A stretch of 64,000 bases of DNA from Renibacterium sp043789415. Lineage in GTDB: Bacteria; Actinomycetota; Actinomycetes; Actinomycetales; Micrococcaceae. Numbering within the stretch: position 1 is the stretch's first letter; each line of letters begins with the position of its first letter. This document shows, piece after piece, positions 49,699 through 59,657 of this stretch. The DNA lies in assembly GCF_043789415.1 (NCBI RefSeq), contig NZ_JBDLLW010000001.1, positions 1,550,001 to 1,614,000 of the forward strand, in the 5' to 3' direction. A program made the translations under genes and the position numbers. Below the pieces are notes generated by a model. It had not been told where the DNA came from and ran no database searches. It was given only the letters and a program-made list of their open reading frames with translations.

Positions 49699-52600
49699 GT
49701 GCGCAATGATGGAGTTATGAGCGGTATCTCCGACGACGGCTCCACCGGCTTTCGCCCCACCGGCTCGGAATCTCAGGCTGATCAGGTGCTGGGCCGGTTC
49801 AGTGCGCCCACGCGTGAGTGGTTCATGGGTGCTTTCGATCAGCCGACCCCGGTTCAAGTCGGTGCCTGGCAGGCCATTTCCCGGGGGTCCAATGCCCTCG
49901 TGGTGGCCCCTACCGGCTCGGGTAAGACCCTGGCTGCCTTCCTGTGGGCGCTCGATTCCTTCGTGAAACTGGATTCCGCGGCGAAGGCCCTGCCGGAAAA
50001 CCCAGCTTCGGAAGCCGGAAAAGGCAGCAAGGTGCTGTATATCTCGCCACTCAAAGCTCTGGGCGTCGACGTCGAACGCAATCTGCGCTCCCCGCTGATA
50101 GGGCTGACCCAGACCGCCAAGCGGCTCGGCCTGGAGGTTCCAGAGGTCAGCGTGGGCGTGCGCAGCGGGGACACCCCGGCGGCAGATCGGCGCAGGCTGC
50201 TGAGTCATCCGCCGGATATCCTGATCACCACTCCCGAATCGCTCTTTCTGATGCTGACCTCACAGGCCCAAGAAACCCTGCGTTCGGTGAAGACCGTGAT
50301 CATCGATGAGGTGCACGCGGTGGCCGGCACGAAACGCGGCGCACACCTGGCACTTTCCCTGGAGCGCCTCGATGCCTTGCTGAATCGGCCCGCACAGCGC
50401 ATCGGGCTCTCCGCCACCGTCGAGCCGCTCAGCACGGTGGCCAGGTTCCTGGCGGGCAGTGCGCCCTGCCAGATTGTCGCCCCCGCGGCCAGCAAGACGT
50501 GGGATCTCACCGTTACTGTGCCAGTGGAGGACATGTCGGATCTAGCTTCAGCGGCGGCCGCGCACGACCTCGGCCCAGCCTCAGGCTTGCAGCCCAACGC
50601 CTCGATCTGGCCGCACGTCGAAGAGCAGATCGTTGATCTGGTGCTGCAAAACCGCTCCACCATCGTGTTCTCGAATTCCCGGAGGCTGGCTGAGCGGCTC
50701 ACCGGACGGCTCAATGAAATCTACCTGGAGCGCCAGGCGGAGCCAGAAGAGTCAGAGGAATCAGCAGCCCGGCCGGTCCAGGCGCCGCCAGCGGAGATCA
50801 TGGCGCAAGCCGGCAGCACCGCGGGAGTTGAATCCGTGCTGGCAAAAGCTCATCACGGATCGGTCTCCAAGGAGCAACGCGCCCTGATCGAAGACGATCT
50901 GAAATCCGGACGGTTGCGCTGCGTGGTGGCCACCTCCAGCCTCGAATTGGGGATTGATATGGGCTTGGTGGACCTGGTCATCCAGGTGGAATCACCGCCC
51001 TCGGTGGCCAGCGGCTTACAGCGAGTGGGCCGGGCCGGCCATCAGGTGGGTGAGGTTTCGCAAGGCGTCTTGTTCCCCAAGCACCGCGCCGATCTGCTGC
51101 ACTCTACGGTCACCGTAGAACGTATGCTGGCCGGAAAGATCGAGCCGCTCTTCATCCCAGCCAATCCGCTGGACATCCTGGCCCAGCAAACCGTTGCCGC
51201 AAGCGCGCTAGGCAGCATTGACGTCGAGGAATGGTTCGATACCGTGCGACGCAGCGCACCTTTCAATGCGCTGCCCCGCTCCGCCTTCGACGCCACCCTC
51301 GATCTGCTGGCAGGCCGCTACCCCTCCGATGAATTCGCCGAATTGCGTCCGCGCATCATCTGGGATCGGAATGCCGGCACCATCACTGGCCGGCCCGGTG
51401 CGCAGCGGCTCGCGGTCACCTCGGGCGGGACCATTCCGGATCGCGGGCTTTTCGGGGTGTATCTGGTGGGCTCCGAAACCGACAATGACGGCGCGAAGGG
51501 CAGTCGCCGGGTCGGTGAACTGGACGAGGAGATGGTCTACGAATCCAGGGTGGGGGACGTCTTTGCCCTGGGAGCCACAAGCTGGCGCATCGAGGACATC
51601 ACTCACGACCGGGTGCTGGTCTCCCCGGCCTTCGGCCAGCCGGGGAAACTCCCCTTCTGGAAGGGCGACTCCTTGGGCCGACCGGTGGAACTGGGCCGGG
51701 CGATCGGCAGCTTCATCCGTGAGATCTCAGCCGCCTCAGTGGAAAAGGCGCTGGCCCGCTGCACCGCGACCGGACTGGATGAATTCGCGGCCAAGAACCT
51801 GCTGGGCTATCTGAGCGAACAGCGTCAGGCCACCGGCGTGGTGCCGGATGACCGCACTCTGCTGATCGAGCGGTTCCACGATGAACTGGGGGATTGGCGC
51901 ATCGTGCTGCACAGCCCGTTCGGGATGCCGGTGCACGCACCCTGGGCTTTGGCGGTAGGCGCACGACTCCAGGAACGTTATGGCCTGGATGGCTCCGCAA
52001 TGGCCTCCGATGACGGCATTGTGCTTCGGGTCCCGCTGATGGATGATGAGCCACCCGGTGCCGAGTTGTTCAGCTTCGACCCGGAAGAACTCGAATCAAT
52101 CGTCACCGAGCAGGTCGGGGGGTCCGCACTTTTTGCCTCACGATTCCGGGAGTGCGCTGCCCGTGCGCTGCTGCTTCCCCGGCAGAACCCGGCCAAACGT
52201 TCGCCGCTCTGGCAACAGCGCCAGCGCTCGGCGCAGTTGCTCGACGTCGCCCGCAAATACCCCAGCTTCCCCATCATTCTGGAAACCGTCCGGGAATGCC
52301 TGCAAGACGTCTATGACCTGCCCGCTCTGAAGAATCTGGCACAGGCCATCGAGCGTCGGGAGCTCCGTATGGTGGAGACCACCACGGCCCAGCCCTCACC
52401 TTTCTCACGCTCCTTGCTCTTCGGCTATGTGGCGAGTTTCCTCTATGAAGGGGATTCGCCGCTGGCTGAGCGCCGGGCCGCCGCGCTTTCCCTCGATCCG
52501 GTGCTGCTGAATGAGCTGCTCGGCCGGGCAGAACTGCGCGAACTGCTAGACCCCGCCGTGATCGAGCGCACCGAAGCCGAGTTGCAGAGAACCGCCGCTG

Positions 52601-54627
52601 AGCGGAAGGCCCGAGGTTTGGAGGGAGTGGCGGATCTGCTCCGACAGCTCGGCCCGCTCAGCGTGGAGGAAGTCGCTCTGCGACTGGCTCCGGAAAAATC
52701 TGAGGTGGCTGATGCCGTGGAAATCGCTGAGGTTATCGAGGTGCTCGATTCCCTGGTGAAGGCCAATCGCGCTTTCAGGACCTCTCTGGCCGGGGTGCCT
52801 CGTTATGCCGCGGTGGAGGACGCGGCTCGGCTACGGGACGCCCTGGGCACGCCCTTGCCGATGGGCATTCCGCTGGCCTTTATAGAGCCGGTCGCCGACC
52901 CGCTCGGTGATCTGGTCTCCCGGTACGCCCGTACCCACGGGCCGTTCCTGGCCCGGGAGGTGGCGGCCAGATTAGGCCTGGGAATCGCCGTCGTGCTCTC
53001 GGCGCTGGAGCGACTAGTAAGCGATGGGCGGGTGGTGCAGGGTGAATTCATCCCCGGTGGCAGAGCAGAGTCAGCGCAGCATATAGCGGCGGTTCCAGGC
53101 TCGACGGTGCAAGAAACCGCGGCTGCTAAGCCGGCAAAGGATTTCAGCGACGGCCTGGAGTGGTGCGATGCCCAGGTGCTGCGGCGTCTTCGGCAACGCT
53201 CCCTGGCAGCGTTGCGCTCCGAAGTCGAGCCGGTCGATCGTAGTGCCTACGCGCGGTTCCTGCCGAGCTGGCAGCATCTCGGCTCGAGTCGCAGAGCTCC
53301 CGAATTGCGCGGTGCGGACGGCGTACTCACCGTAGTGGACCAGCTGGCCGGAGTGGCCGTGCCGGCTTCTGCCCTGGAATCTTTGATTCTGCCGCTCCGG
53401 GTTCGCGATTATTCACCGGCGATCCTGGATGAGTTAATGGCCTCGGGTGAAGTGCTCTGGGCCGGAGCGGGAGCACTGCCGGGCAATGACGGCTGGGTTT
53501 CACTGCACTTAGCGGATTCCGCGGCTCTGACCCTGCCGATCACCTCTGAACAGGAGCTCCCGGAGCCGGCCGCGAAGCTGCTGGAACTTCTCAGTTCAGG
53601 CGGTGCCTATTTCATTCATCAGCTGCGCGAAGCTCTGGCCGAACCGCAGAACCCGGCGTCCATCCTGGATGAATCTCAACTCACCTCGATGCTCTGGGAT
53701 CTGGTCTGGGCAGGCCGGGTGAGCAACGATACCTTCGCGCCGATCCGGGCAATGCTGGGCGGCGGCCATATCGCGCACCGGCAGAAGACCTCGGCTCCCC
53801 GGCTGCGCCCCTCCAGGCTGCGTTCCATCCAGAGCGCCGGCCGCTATGCGGGCTTGGCGACCGGTCGTGCCGCGAGCAGCCCGGCTACCACGATGCTGAG
53901 CGGCCGCTGGAGCGCGCTGCGGGTTCCCGAGCTGGAGGCCACCATTCGAGCTCACGGCTTGGCCGAGCTGCTGCTGGACCGTTATGGGGTGGTCACCCGG
54001 GGCTCGGTCGCCGCGGAGGAGCAGCCTGGGGGCTTCGCCCTGATGTACAAGGTACTGGCCCGGCTCGAGGAGCAGGGCCGCTGCCGTCGAGGCTACTTCA
54101 TCGAAAAGCTGGGTGCCGCACAGTTCGCGGTTCCCGCCACGGTGGATCGTTTACGCGGCTTCTCACAAGATTTTTCCGCTGCCGAACGGTGCTACGAAAC
54201 GGTCACCCTGGCCGCGACGGATCCGGCGAATCCCTTTGGAGCCGCACTTCCCTGGCCAGCTTTGGATGTCGGTCACCGGCCGGGGCGTAAGGCAGGGGCT
54301 CTCGTCGTGCTGGTCGATGGCGAGCTGGTGCTCTATGTGGAACGTGGCGGGAAAACCGTGCTCTGCTTTGGCTCCGGCTCTGGGACTCAGAAGCCGGACG
54401 CCGAGGGCCTAAATCGTCAGGGCGCCGACCCTTATCAGCCGACTACGGATCAGGCCGCCCTCAAGGCTGCGGCGGAATCCTTGATCGGCACGGTACGCAG
54501 TGGTTCGGTGGATAAGCTGGCGATTGAGAAGGTTAACGGCCAGGATGTGCTGGAAACCCCCTTGGCCAAAGCACTGACCGCTGCCGGTGCCTACTCGACG
54601 CCTCGGGGAGTGCGGATTCGTGCCTGA
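49699..54627 (+). CDS. lhr: Lhr-type large DEAD/DEAH helicase
   Basis: The protein has 1642 residues, the length of Lhr. Motif I is VVAPTGSGKTLAAFLW (~67-82), motif II is DEVH in VIIDEVHAVAGTKRGAH, motif III is LSATV, and motif VI QRVGRAGHQVG is intact. A winged-helix and Lhr core domain follow (~480-880), then a long Lhr C-terminal region (~900-1640). It is a 3'-5' DNA translocase with a role in repair. The start is GTG 49699 or ATG 49717. Its stop overlaps the Nei glycosylase start by 8 bases, tying the helicase to base-excision repair. Confidence 0.93.
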   Translation: MRNDGVMSGISDDGSTGFRPTGSESQADQVLGRFSAPTREWFMGAFDQPTPVQVGAWQAISRGSNALVVAPTGSGKTLAAFLWALDSFVKLDSAAKALPENPASEAGKGSKVLYISPLKALGVDVERNLRSPLIGLTQTAKRLGLEVPEVSVGVRSGDTPAADRRRLLSHPPDILITTPESLFLMLTSQAQETLRSVKTVIIDEVHAVAGTKRGAHLALSLERLDALLNRPAQRIGLSATVEPLSTVARFLAGSAPCQIVAPAASKTWDLTVTVPVEDMSDLASAAAAHDLGPASGLQPNASIWPHVEEQIVDLVLQNRSTIVFSNSRRLAERLTGRLNEIYLERQAEPEESEESAARPVQAPPAEIMAQAGSTAGVESVLAKAHHGSVSKEQRALIEDDLKSGRLRCVVATSSLELGIDMGLVDLVIQVESPPSVASGLQRVGRAGHQVGEVSQGVLFPKHRADLLHSTVTVERMLAGKIEPLFIPANPLDILAQQTVAASALGSIDVEEWFDTVRRSAPFNALPRSAFDATLDLLAGRYPSDEFAELRPRIIWDRNAGTITGRPGAQRLAVTSGGTIPDRGLFGVYLVGSETDNDGAKGSRRVGELDEEMVYESRVGDVFALGATSWRIEDITHDRVLVSPAFGQPGKLPFWKGDSLGRPVELGRAIGSFIREISAASVEKALARCTATGLDEFAAKNLLGYLSEQRQATGVVPDDRTLLIERFHDELGDWRIVLHSPFGMPVHAPWALAVGARLQERYGLDGSAMASDDGIVLRVPLMDDEPPGAELFSFDPEELESIVTEQVGGSALFASRFRECAARALLLPRQNPAKRSPLWQQRQRSAQLLDVARKYPSFPIILETVRECLQDVYDLPALKNLAQAIERRELRMVETTTAQPSPFSRSLLFGYVASFLYEGDSPLAERRAAALSLDPVLLNELLGRAELRELLDPAVIERTEAELQRTAAERKARGLEGVADLLRQLGPLSVEEVALRLAPEKSEVADAVEIAEVIEVLDSLVKANRAFRTSLAGVPRYAAVEDAARLRDALGTPLPMGIPLAFIEPVADPLGDLVSRYARTHGPFLAREVAARLGLGIAVVLSALERLVSDGRVVQGEFIPGGRAESAQHIAAVPGSTVQETAAAKPAKDFSDGLEWCDAQVLRRLRQRSLAALRSEVEPVDRSAYARFLPSWQHLGSSRRAPELRGADGVLTVVDQLAGVAVPASALESLILPLRVRDYSPAILDELMASGEVLWAGAGALPGNDGWVSLHLADSAALTLPITSEQELPEPAAKLLELLSSGGAYFIHQLREALAEPQNPASILDESQLTSMLWDLVWAGRVSNDTFAPIRAMLGGGHIAHRQKTSAPRLRPSRLRSIQSAGRYAGLATGRAASSPATTMLSGRWSALRVPELEATIRAHGLAELLLDRYGVVTRGSVAAEEQPGGFALMYKVLARLEEQGRCRRGYFIEKLGAAQFAVPATVDRLRGFSQDFSAAERCYETVTLAATDPANPFGAALPWPALDVGHRPGRKAGALVVLVDGELVLYVERGGKTVLCFGSGSGTQKPDAEGLNRQGADPYQPTTDQAALKAAAESLIGTVRSGSVDKLAIEKVNGQDVLETPLAKALTAAGAYSTPRGVRIRA

Positions 54628-55432
54628 GGGAGACACCGTCTGGCGGCAGGCCAAAAACCTTGAGCAGGCTTTGCAGGAAAAGATACTGAGCCGAAGCGAT
54701 GTGCGAGTCCCGGCTTTCGCCACCGCGGATCTCGCCGGGTACGCCGTCGAAAGTTCAACCGCCCGCGGCAAGCACCTGTTATTGACCTGTCGCAAGCCTG
54801 GTGCCGAGGATGTCGTGATCCACTCGCACCTCAAAATGGAAGGCAGCTGGCAGCTCTACCGGCCCGATGAGCCCTGGCGGAGACCCGCGCACACCGCTCG
54901 GATCGTGCTGCACACCGGCGATACCGTGGCGGTTGGCTTCGCCCTGGGCATCCTCGAGCTGCTGAGCCCGGCCCAGACCGAGGCCGCTTTGGCTTTCCTC
55001 GGACCGGACCTGCTCGGCCCCGATTGGGACGCCGCCGAAGCGCAGCGTCGACTACGTTCTGACCCCGGACAAGCGATCGGGCTAGCTCTGCTCGATCAGC
55101 ACAACCTCGCGGGAATCGGCAATATCTACCGTAATGAACTGTGTTTCCTGGCCCGGGTGCATCCCACCCTGCCGGTGGCTGACGTCCCTGACTTACCCCG
55201 GCTGGTCGATCAGGCCAAACGGCTCTTGGAAGCCAATAAGGGCCGAACTCAGCGAAATACCACGGGAGCTCCTGGCAGGATCCGGGCCTGGGTCTATGGT
55301 CGCGCCCATGAACCCTGCCTGCGCTGCGGCACCCTGATCGTGAAAGCCGAGTTGGCCGGTCGGGTGATCTATAGTTGCCCGCGCTGCCAGGCGCTCGGAC
55401 ATCAGGAACCTGAGAAGCAAGACTCACAGTAG
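54620..55432 (+). CDS. nei: Nei/Fpg-type DNA glycosylase
   Basis: The protein has 270 residues from GTG 54620, giving the obligatory Pro2-Glu3 in PEGDTVWR. The PEGDT form marks endonuclease VIII-like proteins. The helix-two-turn-helix segment LLDQHNLAGIGNIYRNELCF is intact, and the zinc finger CLRCGTLIV ... YSCPRC is C-x2-C-x16-C-x2-C. It removes oxidised bases and nicks DNA by beta,delta elimination. It overlaps lhr by 8 bases, so the two are translationally coupled. Confidence 0.93.
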   Translation: MPEGDTVWRQAKNLEQALQEKILSRSDVRVPAFATADLAGYAVESSTARGKHLLLTCRKPGAEDVVIHSHLKMEGSWQLYRPDEPWRRPAHTARIVLHTGDTVAVGFALGILELLSPAQTEAALAFLGPDLLGPDWDAAEAQRRLRSDPGQAIGLALLDQHNLAGIGNIYRNELCFLARVHPTLPVADVPDLPRLVDQAKRLLEANKGRTQRNTTGAPGRIRAWVYGRAHEPCLRCGTLIVKAELAGRVIYSCPRCQALGHQEPEKQDSQ

Positions 55433-55441
55433 ACTCGCTGG

Positions 55442-56356
55442 GTGATGGAATCCCCGCTCCCGGTGCGCAATGGTGTCAACGCCACCCGCTTGCGCTTGCC
55501 GGAATCCGGGCCTTGGGCGACCGCCATGGAGTATCTGCTGGAACGCTTCAACCACGTTGACCCGCAAGGCATCGTGGACCGCTTCAAACGCGGCGAGGTA
55601 CGCGGGCTGGGCGGCGGCATCATCACACCGGAGACGCCGCTGGGCGAGCATACCTTCCTCTGGTACTACCGCGAATTACCGGTGGAGCAGCGCTTGCCCG
55701 TGGAACTGAGCATCCTGCACCAGGACGAGCACCTTGTGGTGGTGGATAAACCGCACTTCCTGCCCACTACCCCCGGCGGCATGTACGTCGCAGAATCAGC
55801 CCTGGTCAGACTGCGGTTGCTGTTGGACTTACCCGACCTGGTGCCGATTCACCGACTCGATCGGATGACTGCCGGGGTGCTGCTCTTCGCCGCGAATCCG
55901 CGGACCAGGGGGCAGTACCAGTTGCTCTTCGAACGGCGTCAGATCCGCAAGAGCTACCAAGCAGTGGCAGCGGTTCGCTCGGACCTTGCACTGCCCTTGA
56001 CCACCCGCAGCCGGATTCACAAATCACGCAGCTATCTGCTCAGCCAGGAACTTCCCGGCGAGCCCAATGCTGAAACCCGCATCTCACTGATCCGCAGCTG
56101 GGCCACCCCACAGGGCGAACACGGCCTGTACCAGCTGGAACCGCACACCGGAAAAACTCATCAACTACGGGTTCATCTGGCTTCACTCGGGATCGGCATC
56201 CTCAACGATCCTTTCTACCCACGCTTGCTGGAGCAGGCTCCGGACGACTACACCAAGCCCTTACAGTTACTGGCTCACCGGCTGGAATTCGTCGACCCGC
56301 TGAGCCAGCGCCCGGTGACTTTCCAGAGCGAACTACACCTCGGCGAAGCCCGTTAG
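55442..56356 (+). CDS. RluA-family pseudouridine synthase
   Basis: The protein has 304 residues. The catalytic Asp is in IHRLDRMTAGVLLFA (about residue 141), after VVDKPHFLPTTPGG, and the family's PHTGKTHQLRVHLASLG is present. It modifies uridines in rRNA or tRNA; the exact target cannot be read. GTG 55442 lies 6 nt after TAGACT (55430-55435), whose first three bases are the TAG stop of nei. A second ATG follows directly, so the start may be either codon. Confidence 0.91.
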   Translation: MMESPLPVRNGVNATRLRLPESGPWATAMEYLLERFNHVDPQGIVDRFKRGEVRGLGGGIITPETPLGEHTFLWYYRELPVEQRLPVELSILHQDEHLVVVDKPHFLPTTPGGMYVAESALVRLRLLLDLPDLVPIHRLDRMTAGVLLFAANPRTRGQYQLLFERRQIRKSYQAVAAVRSDLALPLTTRSRIHKSRSYLLSQELPGEPNAETRISLIRSWATPQGEHGLYQLEPHTGKTHQLRVHLASLGIGILNDPFYPRLLEQAPDDYTKPLQLLAHRLEFVDPLSQRPVTFQSELHLGEAR

Positions 56357-56361
56357 GCTCG

Positions 56362-56670
56362 TTAGGCGACGAACAGCCACTTGCCGCCACGCCGTCGCAA
56401 GGTAGTCAGCCGACCGGTGAGCGCCACCTGCTGCACGCCCTCGCGCATCGCGTGAGCTGCCGCAGCGGCTTGAGCGTCCTCCTCTTCGTCTGTGCTGGTC
56501 TCCACCAGGAATCTCAAGGTGATCACCGGTACACGCCCCACCACGTCCAGCTGGTGTGCTTCCACCAAGTGGATAGACGACAGCGTCTCAAGCGCGGTTT
56601 TTATCACTGATTCGGGATGATTTCCCGGGCGCAACCCGGTGATTTGCAGCACGGCTCGATAAGAAGGCAC
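56362..56670 (-). CDS. Small conserved hypothetical protein
   Basis: The protein has 102 residues, no signal peptide and no membrane segment. It reads PSYRAVLQITGLRPGNHPES at the start and ends LTTLRRRGGKWLFVA. A central acidic linker (TSTDEEEDAQAAAAAHAMR) separates two small alpha/beta halves. GTG 56670 follows TAGCGT at 6 nt. It is of the size and composition of a conserved actinobacterial orphan; no function is assignable. Confidence 0.6.
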   Translation of the reverse strand: MPSYRAVLQITGLRPGNHPESVIKTALETLSSIHLVEAHQLDVVGRVPVITLRFLVETSTDEEEDAQAAAAAHAMREGVQQVALTGRLTTLRRRGGKWLFVA

Positions 56671-56788
56671 TCACCAACGCTATGACACTTCGAGTCGTTT
56701 TGAGCGGCTCAGAGCGAGCTGATCCGTGATTCCGTGTCATTTGACGACACAGCGGAATGAACCCACGGCAACACACGTTGGGAGGAAC

Positions 56789-57559
56789 ATGGAGAACCAG
56801 AAGTGGACCCAGTTCCGCGAGAATCGCAATCGGACGCTGCCCAGCCCGCATGGTTGGCTGAGTCTGACCTCTTTGCAATGGCTGCCCGAATCGCCGGGAG
56901 AATTGCTGGAGCTACCGGGGTCGTGGAGCGTTCAGGACGGCGCAGCCACCGTGACAGCGACGGCCCAGGACAAGCTGCTGCTGGTCCACGGTGAAGCGCC
57001 GGTGACCGGAACGATCAGCGCCCGGCTCGAGGAGAACGAGTCACTGAACTGGCTGCGCCATGGCAGCGTGCTCGTTGAACTGGCCAGACGAGGCGGCCAC
57101 TACGCGATCCGCACCCGGGATTCCGAGGCACCTACCCTGAAGAACTTCAGCGCCGTGCCGAGCTTTGACTACAACCCCGATTTCCTAGTCAGCGGGCGGT
57201 TCACGCCCTACCCGGACCCGCAAGCACGCGAGATCTCCACCGCGAACCCCCGAGTTCCAGGGCAGAGCACCGTAGTGGGTGAGATCAGCTTCGAGCTGGC
57301 CGGTCGCCCCGAGCGGCTGCTCGCCGAGCAGAACGGCTCGGACTTACTGGTGAATTTCCACGATCCGAGCAACGGGGAACTCACCGCGGGCTGGCGCTTT
57401 CTGAGTGTCCCGGCACCGGATGCCTCCGGGCAGCTTGAGCTCGACTTCAACTACGCGCTCAACTGGCCCAGCGGTTTCAGCGCTTATGGCACCTGCCCCC
57501 GGCCGGTGCCTGAGAACCAGCTCTCGGTGCCCGTACTGGCGGGGGAGAAGAAGCTCTAG
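56789..57559 (+). CDS. DUF1684 protein
   Basis: The protein has 256 residues from ATG 56789, with GGAGGA 2 nt before it, an unusually close spacing. It carries the DUF1684 pattern: SPHGWLSLTSLQWLPESPGE, FDYNPDFLVSGRFTPYPDPQ, and the C-terminal LDFNYALNWPSGFSAYGTCP (compare DFNxAYNPxCAYsxxxxCPLPP in the family; here Cys-Pro is kept). The function of the family is unknown. It is cytoplasmic. The gene converges with the acyl-CoA dehydrogenase gene, leaving a 1-base gap. Confidence 0.86.
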   Translation: MENQKWTQFRENRNRTLPSPHGWLSLTSLQWLPESPGELLELPGSWSVQDGAATVTATAQDKLLLVHGEAPVTGTISARLEENESLNWLRHGSVLVELARRGGHYAIRTRDSEAPTLKNFSAVPSFDYNPDFLVSGRFTPYPDPQAREISTANPRVPGQSTVVGEISFELAGRPERLLAEQNGSDLLVNFHDPSNGELTAGWRFLSVPAPDASGQLELDFNYALNWPSGFSAYGTCPRPVPENQLSVPVLAGEKKL

Positions 57560-57560
57560 C

Positions 57561-58721
57561 TCAGACGATCGCGGAGATCCCGGTGATTGCCCGGCCAGCG
57601 ATCAGGGTGTTCACCTCGTGAGAACCCTCGTAGGTGTAAATCGCTTCAGCATCAGCGAAGCACTTGGCCATCCGGTAGTCGGTGACAATGCCGTTGCCGC
57701 CCAGGATCGACCGTCCCATCGCCACGGTTTCCCGCATCCGCTCGGTGGTGAAAGCCTTGGCCAGCGCCACCTGCTCCATGCTCATCTCCGGCAACGAGGT
57801 CAATTGCGCCATCAGTGCCAAAGAGGCGGTGGCATTGCCCAGCATCTTCACCAATTGCGCCTGCACCAGCTGGAAGGAAGCCAGCGGACGGCCGAACTGC
57901 AAGCGTTCCACGGCGTACTGCCGGGCGACGTCGAACGCTCCCAGCTGCTGTCCCACCGCCTGCCAGGCGACCATCACCCGGGAACCCTGCAAGAGCACAT
58001 TGGTGTCCTTGAAGGAGTCGATTCCCTGGAACCGGTCAGCCTCGGAGATCCTGACGTCTTCGAGCAAGATGTGCGCGTTCTGCACGGTGCGCAGCGCGAT
58101 CTTGTGCTCGATCTTCTCCCGGCTCACTCCGGGCAGCTCGGCGTCCAGAATGAAGCCGCGCATCTGACCGTTTTCCGCATCGCGCGCCCAGAGCAGCATG
58201 TAATCGCAGAAGGTGCCGTTGCCGATCCAGCGCTTTGCGCCATTGATAATCCAGTCATCACCGTCACGACGCGCGGTCGTCGTCATTCCACCGGCCACAT
58301 CGGAGCCGTGTTCGGGCTCAGTGAGCGCAAAGGCACCCGTGGTGCGCAGAGCCAAGGCATCAGCCAGATAGCGGCCCCGCTGCTCCTCGGTGCCGAACTG
58401 GTACAGCGATTCCACGAAAAGATCGTGATGCACTAGGAAGAATGTGGCCAATGAAGTATCCACCCGGGTCATCTCGGCGATCACCAGGCCGGAGAAGAGA
58501 GGGCTGTAGCCCTGCTGAATCGCGGTGGACAACCCTAATCCGGCCAGCCCGGGCAGAATCGACTCGGGGAATTCCGCTTTGTTCCACCAATCGACGCAAT
58601 AGGGCGCTACTTGTTCCCTGAGAAATTCGCGCAGGCGGCCGAGCTTTTGCTGCTCGAAACCGGTCAGTCCGGATTCCAGGGAGAAGAAATCTGCGCTGGG
58701 CAGCGCGGTGACATCGATCAT
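57561..58721 (-). CDS. Acyl-CoA dehydrogenase
   Basis: The protein has 386 residues. The FAD-binding stretch GAFALTEPEHGSDVAGGMTT (~133-152) and the C-terminal YTYEGSHEVNTLIAGRAITG give the acyl-CoA dehydrogenase fold; the catalytic Glu is in YEGSHE. This form is closest to glutaryl-/isobutyryl-type members. It oxidises acyl-CoA thioesters with FAD. The start ATG overlaps the end of the SDR gene by 4 bases (58718-58721), so it is the second gene of a two-gene operon. Confidence 0.93.
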   Translation of the reverse strand: MIDVTALPSADFFSLESGLTGFEQQKLGRLREFLREQVAPYCVDWWNKAEFPESILPGLAGLGLSTAIQQGYSPLFSGLVIAEMTRVDTSLATFFLVHHDLFVESLYQFGTEEQRGRYLADALALRTTGAFALTEPEHGSDVAGGMTTTARRDGDDWIINGAKRWIGNGTFCDYMLLWARDAENGQMRGFILDAELPGVSREKIEHKIALRTVQNAHILLEDVRISEADRFQGIDSFKDTNVLLQGSRVMVAWQAVGQQLGAFDVARQYAVERLQFGRPLASFQLVQAQLVKMLGNATASLALMAQLTSLPEMSMEQVALAKAFTTERMRETVAMGRSILGGNGIVTDYRMAKCFADAEAIYTYEGSHEVNTLIAGRAITGISAIV

Positions 58722-59521
58722 TTAGGCTGCATCCTGATAGCACCGTCCAGGCGGATCGTCTCACCATTGAGCATCGCATTGGCCACGATGTGCTCCACCA
58801 GGCCAGCGTATTCGGCGGGCTTGCCCAGTCGCGAGGGGTGAGGCACCTGGGCGGCCAGTGAATCCTGCGCGGCTTGCGGCAAGCTGGCCATCATCGGGGT
58901 CTCGAAAATACCCGGGGCGATTGTCATCACCCTGATCAGCGAGCGCGCCAGTTCCCGGGCCACCGGCAGCGTCATAGCAGCCACTGCGCCCTTGGACGCC
59001 GAATAAGCGGCCTGACCGATCTGCCCGTCAAAAGCCGCCACCGAAGCGGTATTGACGATCACGCCGCGCTCTTCGGTATCGAATTCTCCGATCAAGGGCT
59101 CGTTCTCGGCCATCGCCGCAGCAGCCAATCGCAGCACATTGAAGGTACCGATCAGATTGACCTGGATCACCCGGACGAAGGCCTCCATCGGCAGCACGCC
59201 ATCACGGCCCAATACCTTGCCGGGGGTGGCGATTCCCGCACAGTTCACCACGACCCGCAGAGGACCCAGCTGTGCTGCGATTTCGATGGCTTCTTTGACC
59301 TCTTGATCGTGTAGCACGTTCGCCGGTACGAAGACCGCGCTCTTCTCCCGCTGAGCGGAGAGCTCCCGAGCCAGTTCCGCGCCGTTCGAGTTCGGAAGAT
59401 CGAGCAGCACCACGGTGAGTCCTGCAGCGTGAAGCCGACGTGCTGTGGCCGCTCCCAACCCGGACGCACCGCCGGTGATCAGGGCCGTAGCGTGCTCCGC
59501 AACCAGATTAGTCAGCTCCAC
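58718..59521 (-). CDS. SDR oxidoreductase, 3-hydroxyacyl-CoA dehydrogenase type
   Basis: The protein has 267 residues. The NAD-binding motif is TGGASGLGAATARRL (~16-30), the NNAG-like element is VVNCAGIATPGK, and the catalytic set is Ser in VNTASVAAFDGQ plus YSASK (Tyr-x3-Lys). It has the length and C-terminal pattern of HSD10-type 3-hydroxyacyl-CoA dehydrogenases. GGAGG lies ~6 nt before the GTG start. With the acyl-CoA dehydrogenase it suggests oxidation of a branched or short acyl-CoA. Confidence 0.93.
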   Translation of the reverse strand: MELTNLVAEHATALITGGASGLGAATARRLHAAGLTVVLLDLPNSNGAELARELSAQREKSAVFVPANVLHDQEVKEAIEIAAQLGPLRVVVNCAGIATPGKVLGRDGVLPMEAFVRVIQVNLIGTFNVLRLAAAAMAENEPLIGEFDTEERGVIVNTASVAAFDGQIGQAAYSASKGAVAAMTLPVARELARSLIRVMTIAPGIFETPMMASLPQAAQDSLAAQVPHPSRLGKPAEYAGLVEHIVANAMLNGETIRLDGAIRMQPK

Positions 59522-59657
59522 AAGTCCTCCTCAGAATCGTTCGTTAATGAATCCTAACTGAGAACCCCAGGCCAGAAAACGGATTGTTTCCGCGCGTCGC
59601 CCACTATCAACTGAGATGCTGAAAGCGAGCCCGCCCTGTGGAGGATAAGGTGTTTGA

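Noticed and set aside
56362..56670. Small gene considered as a toxin or antitoxin
   Set aside because: It has no partner gene and no known toxin or antitoxin motif.
57405..58436. 343-codon open frame opposite the acyl-CoA dehydrogenase gene
   Set aside because: It covers the antisense strand of a clear enzyme gene, with no ribosome site and a composition typical of shadow frames.
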